From positions 2,052,501-2,116,500 of the forward strand of contig NZ_CP025263.1 of assembly GCF_002843605.1 (NCBI RefSeq): a stretch of DNA of 64,000 nucleotides, in the 5' to 3' direction. This DNA is from Pseudomonas sp. S09G 359 (GTDB lineage: Bacteria; Pseudomonadota; Gammaproteobacteria; Pseudomonadales; Pseudomonadaceae). This document shows, piece by piece, positions 34,579 to 42,627 of this stretch. Made by a program: the position numbers and the translations under genes. Numbering within the stretch: the stretch's first letter is position 1; every line of letters begins with the position of its first letter. The notes beneath the pieces were generated by a model. The model was not told the origin of the DNA, made no database searches, and saw only the letters and a program-made list of their open reading frames with translations.

Positions 34579-36069
34579 CTATCGGGGATCAAGCGCTGCG
34601 GCTGCAGTGCTCGGTTGTCCCAGGCATAGATAGACGATAACTCCCGTCAGCAACGTGAACACCGCCAGCACCTGCAGCAAGGTATTGAACCCGGCGTTGT
34701 AGGCCGAGCGCAGCACCTCCAGCGGAATCTGGCCGCTATGCTGCAGGTCGCCCATGACCAGGTGCCGCGCGATGTCTGAAACCTCACCGCCTACCGTAGC
34801 GAGTTGCAGGTGGTGAGCCACCAGCGCACTCAACACGGCCACCGTGATGGCCAGTGCAACGCCTTCGCTGGCCACGCGGGTGGTGTTGAAAATCCCGGCG
34901 GCCATTCCGGCGCGTTCCTTGGGCACCACACTGATCGCCAGGCCATCCATCAAGCCCCAGGGGATCGCCGTACCCGCACCGATCAGCAGCATTGCGGCGA
35001 GGGTTTGCCAGTGCGCATCGGCATTCAGTGCACTCAACAGGTACAGGCCGCTCGCCGCCATCACAAAGCCAAGCGAGCAGAGCAGGCCCGCCGACCACCA
35101 GCGGGTCAGGGACGCGGCAATCAACGGCACCACCAGCATTGGTGCGGACAGCGCGAGCATGGTCAGCCCCGCCTCGAACGCGCTGGCGCCGTCGACGCCG
35201 ATCAGTCGGATCGGCAACAGCACGATCAACACGATGTAGCAGTAGCAGGTGCCGACGGGCAATATCTGCACGCCAATAAAGCGCGGGAAGCGAAACAGCC
35301 GCAGCTCCAGCATGGGCTGTTTCGCCCGCGTTTCCACCCAGACAAACAGCCCGCCGAGCACCATCGATGCGCCCAGCAAAGTAAGCGTCAGCGGCGCATT
35401 CCAGCCGTGCTCCGGGGCCAGGATCACGGCGCTGGTGAAGGCGATCAGCAGGCCGGAAAACGTCAGCACCCCCAGCGTGTCCAGGCGCTGGGCTTGAGCG
35501 TTGTGGCTTTCGCGCAGGGTCGGCAGGGCGAACACCAGCGAGGTGATCGCCAGCAGCGCCGTGAACAGAAAGATCCCGCGCCAGCCCAGCCATTCGATCA
35601 GCAGCCCCGACAACAGTGGGCCAAATGCCAGGCCAGCCCCGAACGTGGTGCCCAACAGGCTGAAAGCGCGCGTGCGCGCATGGCCTTCGAACTCTTGTGC
35701 CAGCGCCGCCGTGCCGCCGGCCAATGCGCATGCCGCGGCGATGCCCTGCAGGCCGCGCAGCAGGTCCAGCCAAACGATATCGGGTGCCACTGAAAGTAGA
35801 AGCGATACCACGGCAAACAAGCCCATGCCGCCGATGAATAATCGCTTGCGCCCGTAGCGGTCGGCGAGGGTGCCCGCGGCCATTAACAGGCTGCCAAAGC
35901 TGAGCATGAACGCATTGGTGATCCAGGCCAGTTGCGTAGGGCTGGCATCGAAGCCCTGGCCAATAAAGGGGGTGGCCACGGCACCGCCGGTGAAGCTCAT
36001 TGGCAGCACCAGGGCAGCCAGGCAAATCGCGGCAAGGATAATGTTCGCCGAGTGGGTGGGCGTGTGCAT
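34579..36069 (-). CDS. DHA2-family MFS drug exporter
   Basis: 496-aa, fourteen-helix major-facilitator protein. It starts MHTPTHSANIILAAICLAALVLPMSFTGG; loop 2-3 is AGTLADRYGRKRLFIGG and helix 5 carries GTTFGAGLAFGPLLSGLLIEWLGWRGIF (motif C), which together define proton-driven drug antiporters of the 14-TM group. ATG 36069 is preceded by AAGGA; the frame upstream to 36099 adds nothing. The divergent LysR gene at 36173 is a candidate regulator. Confidence 0.88.
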   Translation of the reverse strand: MHTPTHSANIILAAICLAALVLPMSFTGGAVATPFIGQGFDASPTQLAWITNAFMLSFGSLLMAAGTLADRYGRKRLFIGGMGLFAVVSLLLSVAPDIVWLDLLRGLQGIAAACALAGGTAALAQEFEGHARTRAFSLLGTTFGAGLAFGPLLSGLLIEWLGWRGIFLFTALLAITSLVFALPTLRESHNAQAQRLDTLGVLTFSGLLIAFTSAVILAPEHGWNAPLTLTLLGASMVLGGLFVWVETRAKQPMLELRLFRFPRFIGVQILPVGTCYCYIVLIVLLPIRLIGVDGASAFEAGLTMLALSAPMLVVPLIAASLTRWWSAGLLCSLGFVMAASGLYLLSALNADAHWQTLAAMLLIGAGTAIPWGLMDGLAISVVPKERAGMAAGIFNTTRVASEGVALAITVAVLSALVAHHLQLATVGGEVSDIARHLVMGDLQHSGQIPLEVLRSAYNAGFNTLLQVLAVFTLLTGVIVYLCLGQPSTAAAALDPR

Positions 36070-36172
36070 GGGATCAGTCCTTGAGAGTGGTCCAGTCACT
36101 CTATTGAGGATGCAATCGTAGATAAACGGGCTTACATTCCACTAATAATGAACCCAAAGGATCTAATTCATT

Positions 36173-37072
36173 GTGGACAGCCTCAGTGGTGAGATTTCGT
36201 TCGTAAAAACCGCAGAGTCGCTCAGCTTCGTCGCAGCGGCGCGCGCGCTGGGGATTTCCGCCTCGGCAGTGGGCAAGAATGTGGCCAAGCTGGAAGCCTC
36301 GCTGAAGGTGCGGTTGTTGCAACGCAGCACGCGCAAAGTCAGCCTGACCGCCGAAGGGCAATTGTTCTACGAGCGCTGTCGGAAAATTCTCGATGACCTG
36401 CAGGATGCACGCGCGATGCTCTCCGATGCCGTGCAAGCGCCCCGTGGCAAGCTGCGGGTGAGCCTGCCCACCATCGGTTATCGTTTCCTCATGCCGCATA
36501 TGCTGGCCTTCAGAAAGGCCTACCCGGAGATTGAGTTGGAGCTGGATTTCAGCGACCTGCTGGTGGACGTGATCGAGGAAGGTTTTGATGTGGTGATTCG
36601 CAGCGGCGGCCTGGCCGACTCGAAACTGATGTCACGCAGGTTGGGGCCTTTTCGGTTTTTGCTGTGCGCCTCGCCAGCGTACTTTGAACGCAAGGGCAGG
36701 CCCTTGGCGGTGCCTGAGTTGGCGCAGCATGAGTGCCTGCGTTATCGCTTTGCGACCACCGGCAAAATCATGGACTGGACCTTGTCGTCCAACCCCGCAT
36801 TTACCCAGCTGCGCCTGCCCACCGCAATGACCTTGAACAACATGGAAGCCATGCTCGCGGCTGCGACCGATGGGCATGGCATTGCCTTTGTCCCGGACTT
36901 TCTGGCACGCCAGGCCCTGGCCGAAGGACGGCTGCACAGTGTGCTGGACGAGCACTGCAGCGACCAGGGGCAATTCTGGGCGCTGTGGCCGTCCAGCCGC
37001 CATCTGTCACCGAAAATCCGCGTGTTTGTGGACTTCGTTGCGCTGCACCTGTTTCCTACGCCCGTCGCGTAA
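36173..37072 (+). CDS. LysR-family regulator
   Basis: 299 aa. Helix-turn-helix FVKTAESLSFVAAARALGISASAVGKNVAKLEASL at residues about 9-43, linker LLQRSTRKVSLTAEG, then the effector domain. Note Gly-Lys-Asn in place of the commoner Ser-Arg in the recognition helix. Start is GTG 36173 with AAAGGA upstream. Divergent from the DHA2 exporter (103 bp), so it probably controls that gene. Confidence 0.87.
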   Translation: MDSLSGEISFVKTAESLSFVAAARALGISASAVGKNVAKLEASLKVRLLQRSTRKVSLTAEGQLFYERCRKILDDLQDARAMLSDAVQAPRGKLRVSLPTIGYRFLMPHMLAFRKAYPEIELELDFSDLLVDVIEEGFDVVIRSGGLADSKLMSRRLGPFRFLLCASPAYFERKGRPLAVPELAQHECLRYRFATTGKIMDWTLSSNPAFTQLRLPTAMTLNNMEAMLAAATDGHGIAFVPDFLARQALAEGRLHSVLDEHCSDQGQFWALWPSSRHLSPKIRVFVDFVALHLFPTPVA

Positions 37073-37074
37073 CC

Positions 37075-38241
37075 CTAAGGCGCGTTGCGGCTGTGGCGGT
37101 AATCGCTGACCGCTTCGTACACCGCTTTGCGCAGGCGGTTGATGCCGCCGATAGGGCGATGCTCGGCGACGCCGAACCAAGGGTTGAACGACTGGTTGTC
37201 ACACGCCAGGTTTTGCTCGGGGGTGTCGAAATCCTGCGCGGGGATGCGCACTTTGGCCACGCTCTCGTAGGGCGCATCGCTCTCCTTCCATTCGATGCTG
37301 GTGTCTTCGATGGGCATGAATTTCTGCGGGTTCTGCCGTTGGATCTGCAACACGAAACACGCGGGCACACGGTCGGTGGACAGCTGTTGGCTCAAGGCGC
37401 TGCGCAGGAAATTCGGCAGGTCCTGGTTCTGCTTGGGCAGTACGTATTCCGGGCAGCTTTGCGGGTCGGGGGCTACGCGAAACTTGGCGTTGGCCGTACC
37501 GAACTTGTAGGGCGAGACTGAAAAGTAGGTGGTCTGCGTCGGGCTGGCCGGCGCGGGCGCCAGGGTTGCCAGGGCGATAAACAAGTGGCGCACCTGCCAG
37601 CTGCGCGGGTCGGCCTTGGGGAAGAACGCCAGGACTTTCTTGCCATCCGCTTGCGCGCCGATGTTCTGCGCGTATTCGGCCACATCGCTGACAAAGAAAT
37701 TCGGATGGCTGAACATCACGAAGTCTTGCTCCGTGCGGGTTTGCTGGTCGGCCAGCAGCTGTTTGCCGGGTACATCCAGCAGCTTGAGGGCCATGCCACG
37801 GGCGTCGCGGATGCTGTCGAACTGCGGGTAGGCGTTGCCGTTGGACAGGCGCATTGTCGCTTGCCAGGTCTTGCCGGGTTCGGCGAACACGCCTTGGCGC
37901 AAGGCGGGGTCAAGGTCGGCCAGCACACTGACTTCGGCCTTCACGCAGCCATGGGCCTTGGCGTGGGCATCACGCAGGTAGCGCGTGCCCTCGCGGTGCT
38001 GGTCGACGATGCGCACCGCCGTCTGGATGATGCCTTGGGTCATCGCCGCTTCGCCCTCCGGTACCTGCTCGTTCGGCGACACCGGGCCGCTGTGCTGCCA
38101 AGCATACCAGCCGGTGGCGCCCAGCCAGCCGAGCAGGCCCAGGCCGACCAGCCACAGCAGGGTCTTGCCGAGAAACGCGCCGAGGCGCAGCCAGAGCCGG
38201 GCGAGCAGGGAGCGTTGGTTGTATTCGGATCGGATAATCAT
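37075..38241 (-). CDS. Membrane-anchored catalase-like heme protein
   Basis: 388 aa. One N-terminal membrane helix (about residues 22-48) puts the rest in the periplasm. The body has the reduced catalase-like fold: RLSNGNAYPQFDSIRDARGMALKLLDVPG and QDFVMFSHPNFFVSDVAEY are typical of the srpA/catalase-related family. Several segments of true catalases are missing, so peroxidase or lipid-peroxide activity is more likely than H2O2 dismutation. It is coupled (ATGA at 38238-38241) to the di-heme cytochrome gene upstream, and the two probably work together. Confidence 0.75.
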   Translation of the reverse strand: MIIRSEYNQRSLLARLWLRLGAFLGKTLLWLVGLGLLGWLGATGWYAWQHSGPVSPNEQVPEGEAAMTQGIIQTAVRIVDQHREGTRYLRDAHAKAHGCVKAEVSVLADLDPALRQGVFAEPGKTWQATMRLSNGNAYPQFDSIRDARGMALKLLDVPGKQLLADQQTRTEQDFVMFSHPNFFVSDVAEYAQNIGAQADGKKVLAFFPKADPRSWQVRHLFIALATLAPAPASPTQTTYFSVSPYKFGTANAKFRVAPDPQSCPEYVLPKQNQDLPNFLRSALSQQLSTDRVPACFVLQIQRQNPQKFMPIEDTSIEWKESDAPYESVAKVRIPAQDFDTPEQNLACDNQSFNPWFGVAEHRPIGGINRLRKAVYEAVSDYRHSRNAP

Positions 38242-40046
38242 GGCAATTGTTGCTCCAGTGGGCCGCCCAGCACTTTCAGGTATTCCAGCAACGCCCAGCG
38301 TTCCTGAGGCAGCAGGCCACGACCGATGACGCCGTTACCCCGCTGGCCAGCACGGAATTCATGCCCGCTGTTGTGGTTGCCGGTAATTTTGGTATCGAAC
38401 AGGAAGGCATTCTTGAACGCGCCGGTTTCAAACCCGAGGTGGCGCGGGTCGTAGGCGAAGGTGCCTTTATAGAAGGTGGTGCTGCGTTCGTCCTGGGGCG
38501 AGAGCAGTTGGTAGATCGTCGGCACCGACCCGTTATGCAGGAACGGTGGCGTGGCCCACACGCCGGCCAGCGGGCGGGCCTTGTAGGCGCGCAGCTCGCG
38601 CACGCCGATGGGCAGGCCGTAGCCATCCAGGCGTGGGCGTTCCGCCGGGGTGACACCGGCGGCGCGGTAGGCGTGGTCTTCGACATAGGCCGTGACGTAG
38701 GCCAGGCCCTTGGCCACCGAGAGGTTTTTCAGGTCCAGGGGCTCGGTCGGCGTGGGGTGCAGCTCGACAGGGAGCTTGGCCAACTCTGCCGGGTCCCATT
38801 GCAGGGCGCTGAGGTCATAGCGCTGGTCGGCTATGTTGTTGGCGGTGCCGGGGTCGGTGCCGATGTAGTCCACCGGCAGCATCTTCAGGTGCTGCACCGG
38901 GCGGCCACCTTCCTGGGTGACGCTGGGCACATGGCAGCCGGCGCAGTTCTCGGCGAACAGCGCGCGGCCTTGGGCGGCGAGGGGCTTGTCGATGGCGCCG
39001 AACAATGCCTCGGGCCAGGTCGGAGGCTTGAGGCGTTGCAGGGTTTCTTCGATCAGGTTGAGGTCGCGCACCCGCACGCTCGACGGGTAGCGCGCATCAC
39101 CCTGCAACGGTTGGCCGGCGCTGTCGAAGAAGGTCAGGGTCGCGCCCACGCCCAAGGCTTCGCCAATATTGCGCGCCATGGGTTGCTGGGCCGAGCCGTT
39201 CCATTGCACCCAGTCGAAGGTCCAGATATCCCATAGCTGCGGGTAGTCCACCGGTGCATTGGCGATGCGATAGTTTTCCGGGGAGATGGCGTCGCCGAAA
39301 CTGGCATTGGCGATGCGGCCGAACGCGTCGGTACGGCCTGGGCCTTCCTCGGTGGGGTAGAGGCCGCGATGGGTGTCGTTCCAGGCGACTTTGAGGAACT
39401 TGTTCAGCGACTGCTTGAAGTCCTGGCGCAGCTGGCTGTGCTCGGCGTCGTAGCGATCCCCCAATACCTGGCGGGCGAAGCGCTCGAATTTCCACGGGTT
39501 GTAATAGGTTGCGGCAAGGCTGGCGACCAGGGCCTGGCCGAAACTGCCACCGCGTAGGGTGGGCACGCTGGAAGGCAGCACGTGTTGGGCCGAGCCGCCG
39601 TCGATACGCAGCGCCTGGCCTTTATAGTGCAGTTCGCCGGTGTGGCAGGCGGCGCAGGTGATATCCAGGTATTCGGCATTGTCGCCGGCGTTTTTATGCC
39701 GGGCGAAACCCACGGGCAGGTTGCCGGGGTTTTGCGCGCTGGGCACTTGCTTGGGGTCCACCAGGAAACCAAAGCGTGCCAGGTAGTCTGGCGTGGCAAA
39801 ACGCTGGTTGGAAAACGGCAGTTCCAGGGCGGTGAACCAGTCGTAATGCAAGCCTTTTACCTGGGTGCCCTGGGGCGTGAAGTAGTAGGTCTGGCGGTCG
39901 ACGGCGCTCCACTGATCCTGGTAGTGCACCTGCTCCACGGGCACGTAGTCGGGGAGTTTGGGGTTGACGATGTAGTAGAGCACCACGGCCAGGATCAGAC
40001 CGAAAATGACCAACATCGTCAATAAAACACGGGAAAAAATGCGCAA
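38238..40046 (-). CDS. RoxA-like di-heme c-type cytochrome
   Basis: 602 aa with an N-terminal membrane anchor or signal (about residues 7-27), so periplasmic. There are two heme c sites: CAACHTGELH near residue 132 and CAGCHVPS near residue 370. Downstream is KARPLAGVWATPPFLHNGSVPTIYQLL, the end segment shared by di-heme peroxidase-like and rubber-oxygenase (RoxA) families. Length (about 600-680) fits RoxA-like proteins better than CcpA peroxidases (about 330). Start is TTG 40046 with AAGGA 9 bases upstream. It precedes the catalase-like gene in an operon. Confidence 0.75.
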   Translation of the reverse strand: MRIFSRVLLTMLVIFGLILAVVLYYIVNPKLPDYVPVEQVHYQDQWSAVDRQTYYFTPQGTQVKGLHYDWFTALELPFSNQRFATPDYLARFGFLVDPKQVPSAQNPGNLPVGFARHKNAGDNAEYLDITCAACHTGELHYKGQALRIDGGSAQHVLPSSVPTLRGGSFGQALVASLAATYYNPWKFERFARQVLGDRYDAEHSQLRQDFKQSLNKFLKVAWNDTHRGLYPTEEGPGRTDAFGRIANASFGDAISPENYRIANAPVDYPQLWDIWTFDWVQWNGSAQQPMARNIGEALGVGATLTFFDSAGQPLQGDARYPSSVRVRDLNLIEETLQRLKPPTWPEALFGAIDKPLAAQGRALFAENCAGCHVPSVTQEGGRPVQHLKMLPVDYIGTDPGTANNIADQRYDLSALQWDPAELAKLPVELHPTPTEPLDLKNLSVAKGLAYVTAYVEDHAYRAAGVTPAERPRLDGYGLPIGVRELRAYKARPLAGVWATPPFLHNGSVPTIYQLLSPQDERSTTFYKGTFAYDPRHLGFETGAFKNAFLFDTKITGNHNSGHEFRAGQRGNGVIGRGLLPQERWALLEYLKVLGGPLEQQLP

Positions 40047-40292
40047 GATAACTATCCTTGTCCAGTTGTGGCTTTCTTATGCCATTGAGCTGCAGGTACG
40101 GCAAGTGGCCAGCAGTCTGCAGGTATGCGGTCCGCGATCCATCGCGGGCCGCCATAATGAATGAAAATGCTTTTAAACACGTGAACTTATCGGAAGTTTC
40201 CTGCTCACATGCCGGTAGCCATTGGTCGTGGCCGCCTGATAAGCTCGCGACTTTATTCGAATGCCCTTTTGGCGCATGAACAAGGAAATAGC

Positions 40293-41033
40293 ATGAAACA
40301 GCATCGGTTGGCGGCGGCGGTGGCCCTGGTTAGCCTGGTACTTGCGGGTTGTGATTCGCAGACCAGCGTAGAGCTGAAAACCCCGGCGCAGAAAGCTTCC
40401 TACGGCATCGGCCTGAACATGGGCAAGAGCCTTGCCCAAGAAGGCATGGATGACCTGGATTCCAAAGCAGTAGCCCAAGGCATCGAAGATGCCGTCGGCA
40501 AAAAAGAGCAGAAGCTCAAAGACGACGAACTGGTTGAAGCGTTTGCCGCACTGCAAAAGCGTGCTGAAGAACGTATGACCAAGATGAGCGAAGAGTCGGC
40601 AGCCGCCGGCAAGAAATTCCTCGAAGACAACGCCAAGAAAGACGGCGTCGTCACCACTGCTTCCGGCCTGCAGTACAAAATCACCAAGAAAGCCGATGGC
40701 GCCCAGCCTAAGCCGACTGACGTGGTGACAGTGCACTACACCGGCAAGCTCACCAACGGCACCACCTTTGACAGCTCCGTGGATCGCGGTAGCCCGATTG
40801 ACCTGCCGGTCAGCGGCGTGATCCCAGGTTGGGTCGAAGGCCTGCAACTGATGCACGTAGGCGAGAAGGTCGAGTTGTACATCCCGTCCGACCTGGCCTA
40901 CGGCGCGCAGAGCCCGAGCCCGGCGATCCCGGCCAACTCGGTGCTGGTGTTCGACCTGGAACTGCTGGCCATCAAGGACCCAGCCAAGGCTGAAGCCCCT
41001 GACGCACCTGCAGCACCAGCCGCCAAGAAGTAA
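40293..41033 (+). CDS. FKBP-type peptidyl-prolyl isomerase lipoprotein (MIP-like)
   Basis: 246 aa. ATG 40293 has AAGGAAA upstream; the frame upstream to 40209 is not needed. The N terminus is a lipoprotein signal ending LVLAGC. A helical dimerisation domain with YGIGLNMGKSLAQEGMDDLD (about 37-56) precedes a full FKBP domain: VHYTGKLTNGTTFDSSVDRGSPIDLPVSGVIPGWVEGLQLM near 150-190 and IPANSVLVFDLELL near 225. It folds proline-containing proteins at the envelope. A Pro/Ala/Lys tail ends the protein. Confidence 0.92.
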   Translation: MKQHRLAAAVALVSLVLAGCDSQTSVELKTPAQKASYGIGLNMGKSLAQEGMDDLDSKAVAQGIEDAVGKKEQKLKDDELVEAFAALQKRAEERMTKMSEESAAAGKKFLEDNAKKDGVVTTASGLQYKITKKADGAQPKPTDVVTVHYTGKLTNGTTFDSSVDRGSPIDLPVSGVIPGWVEGLQLMHVGEKVELYIPSDLAYGAQSPSPAIPANSVLVFDLELLAIKDPAKAEAPDAPAAPAAKK

Positions 41034-41048
41034 TCGGCGCCTGAACAC

Positions 41049-41081
41049 ACAACGCCCCGTCTCGACGGGGCGTTGTTGTTT
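41049..41081 (+). terminator. Terminator after the FKBP gene
   Basis: ACAACGCCCCGTC and GACGGGGCGTTGT form a long perfect stem followed by TGTTTCTG. Confidence 0.82.
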
Positions 41082-41368
41082 CTGCAGGTTGCATGGTTCA
41101 AGGGGAATCTGCCGGCGTATTGGAGCTTGTGCAGATCCGACCGAACATCTGTAGCCTTAAACAGTCTGATATAAGACTCGAGTACGGGTAGCCTCTGATC
41201 AACGCCAAGTCAATGAAATCTTGGGTTTTTTTATGTGCGCAAAAAATGCCCGATCTGACTGTAAGCCTTGTAATCCGTGGCTTTCAGCTGGGAAAACCAG
41301 CTCTGTTCACAAGGTTATCCACAATTTGTGTGGATAACTTTTTATGTCGCCTGGAACTGGAGTGACGA

Positions 41369-41827
41369 ATGAAACCACCCTTTAATTTCACCCGTTTCCT
41401 GCCCATGGCCGCGCGCTTGCTGGGCCGTGGGCGTTTGCCGACCCTGCTGTTCGCCGTCGCGGCCAAAGGCTCGAGCCAGGGCAACCGCCTGGGCAAGCTC
41501 AAGGATGATTTCAAGTTGCTACAAGCCCTGTGCCTGGCCTACTGGCGTGGTGAGTACCGGGCGATCAGCCCCAAGGCGCTGATCTCGGTGGTGGCCGGGC
41601 TGATGTACTTCCTCAGCCCGATTGATGCGATCCCGGACTTTATCCCCATGTTTGGTATGCTCGATGACATCGCCGTATTGGCATGGGTCATGAAGACCCT
41701 GGATGGCGAGCTGAGCGCCTTTCGCGCCTGGCGTGACGCACAGCGCCCGGAAAAACTCGCCGTGGTCGAGCGGCTGCCTGCGACGCCCGCCTTGCTGGCC
41801 AAGGAAAACCCGCAAAAAAACGCCTGA
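41369..41827 (+). CDS. YkvA-family (DUF1232) membrane protein
   Basis: 152 aa. The DUF1232 core LISVVAGLMYFLSPIDAIPDFIPMFGMLDDIAVLAWVMKTLDGEL spans about residues 67-112; the conserved YxLSPxDxxPDxxPxxGxxDD pattern is complete. One to two membrane segments are likely. Function of the family is unknown. Start ATG 41369 with TGGAG upstream. The 290-bp gap before it has a short CCAAG/CTTGG hairpin with a T run (41205-41232) but no recognisable gene. Confidence 0.85.
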   Translation: MKPPFNFTRFLPMAARLLGRGRLPTLLFAVAAKGSSQGNRLGKLKDDFKLLQALCLAYWRGEYRAISPKALISVVAGLMYFLSPIDAIPDFIPMFGMLDDIAVLAWVMKTLDGELSAFRAWRDAQRPEKLAVVERLPATPALLAKENPQKNA

Positions 41828-41858
41828 TGTGGCTATCCCCCTGCGACCTTTGTGGCTG

Positions 41859-41898
41859 TTAGGATTACACTCCTAAGGAAAGAACTTACTCAGTAAGT
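41859..41898. promoter_or_regulatory. Two inverted repeats in the leader of the HTH gene
   Basis: TTAGGA-TTACAC-TCCTAA (41859-41876) and ACTTACT-C-AGTAAGT (41884-41898) are both perfect, and lie 23-62 bp before the start codon. They are good candidates for operators bound by the HTH protein itself, as in autoregulated antitoxin operons. Confidence 0.5.
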
Positions 41899-41920
41899 GT
41901 TGTTATCCTACGGGGCTGTC

Positions 41921-42259
41921 ATGGATATTCAGATAATTTCACGCAATGGCGAACCCGAATACGCGGTCTTGCCATGGGATCAGTACCAGGCGCTGCTAAA
42001 AGCTGCCGGTCAGCAACAACCTGCACCGCCTCCTTCCGCTACTGCCCAAGCCGCACCTGCCCAGGACCTGCGCCCGCTCGCAGACCTGCGCGGCTTGCGC
42101 GAAGCCAAGGGCCTGGCCATCGAGGCCCTGGCACGCACCGTGGGTATCAGCCCCTCATACCTGGGATTGATCGAAAGTGGAGAACGCCAGCCGGATGCTG
42201 CGATCCGCCGCAGCCTGGCCTGGGAATTGGGAGTTGCAGGTTGGAGGGATGAATCTTGA
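41921..42259 (+). CDS. HTH (XRE) protein with antitoxin-like N-terminus
   Basis: 112 aa from ATG 41921. The first 30 residues (MDIQIISRNGEPEYAVLPWD then YQALL) resemble the short strand-helix start of Phd/RelB-type antitoxins. A Pro/Ala-rich linker follows, then an XRE helix-turn-helix (LREAKGLAIEALARTVGISPSYLGLIESGERQPD, about 63-96). Its stop overlaps the start of the next gene, so the two are coupled. A toxin-antitoxin-like or purely regulatory role are both possible. Confidence 0.72.
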   Translation: MDIQIISRNGEPEYAVLPWDQYQALLKAAGQQQPAPPPSATAQAAPAQDLRPLADLRGLREAKGLAIEALARTVGISPSYLGLIESGERQPDAAIRRSLAWELGVAGWRDES

Positions 42260-42627
42260 GCGTACGTATCAGCCGTCAACACTGGGATGGGTTACTCAAC
42301 GAGCTGGACCAGGCGCGCCGCCAGCGCCATCTGCTGACCTATCGCGCGCTGCTGGAGCGCCTGCAGTTCCCCACGCCGGCCATGCAAACCCTGGCCGCCG
42401 CCCTGGAACACCTGGCTGCGCTGGATGCCAAGGCCGAGCAACCGTTGCGCAGTTCCCTGGTGATCAGCCAGGGTGCCAGCCGCTTGCCGCGTACCGGTTT
42501 TTTTGAATGCGTGGAGCGCCTGGGGCGTTTCAGCGGGCCCTCCGATGGTGTGGCCGCCGCGTCCTGGCACGCCTCGGAAGTGGTGCGGGTGTTCGAATAC
42601 GAGTACCCGGAATCCGCCGAGGCCTAG
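42256..42627 (+). CDS. Small protein coupled to the HTH gene
   Basis: 123-aa soluble protein, TTG start at 42256 overlapping the preceding TGA, with GGAGGGATG upstream. The N-terminal half is helical and leucine/arginine-rich (LLNELDQARRQRHLLTYRALLERL), the second half holds LVISQGASRLPRTGFFECVERLGRFSGP. I recognise no toxin active site (no RelE, PIN or HipA pattern). Its 3' end overlaps the 3' end of the converging EAL gene by 4 bp. Confidence 0.65.
   Translation: MSVRISRQHWDGLLNELDQARRQRHLLTYRALLERLQFPTPAMQTLAAALEHLAALDAKAEQPLRSSLVISQGASRLPRTGFFECVERLGRFSGPSDGVAAASWHASEVVRVFEYEYPESAEA

Noticed and set aside
41205..41232. CCAAG/CTTGG hairpin with T run in the gap before the YkvA gene, possible end of a small RNA
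   Set aside because: The stem is only 5 bp and no promoter for a small RNA is evident, so I did not call an RNA gene.
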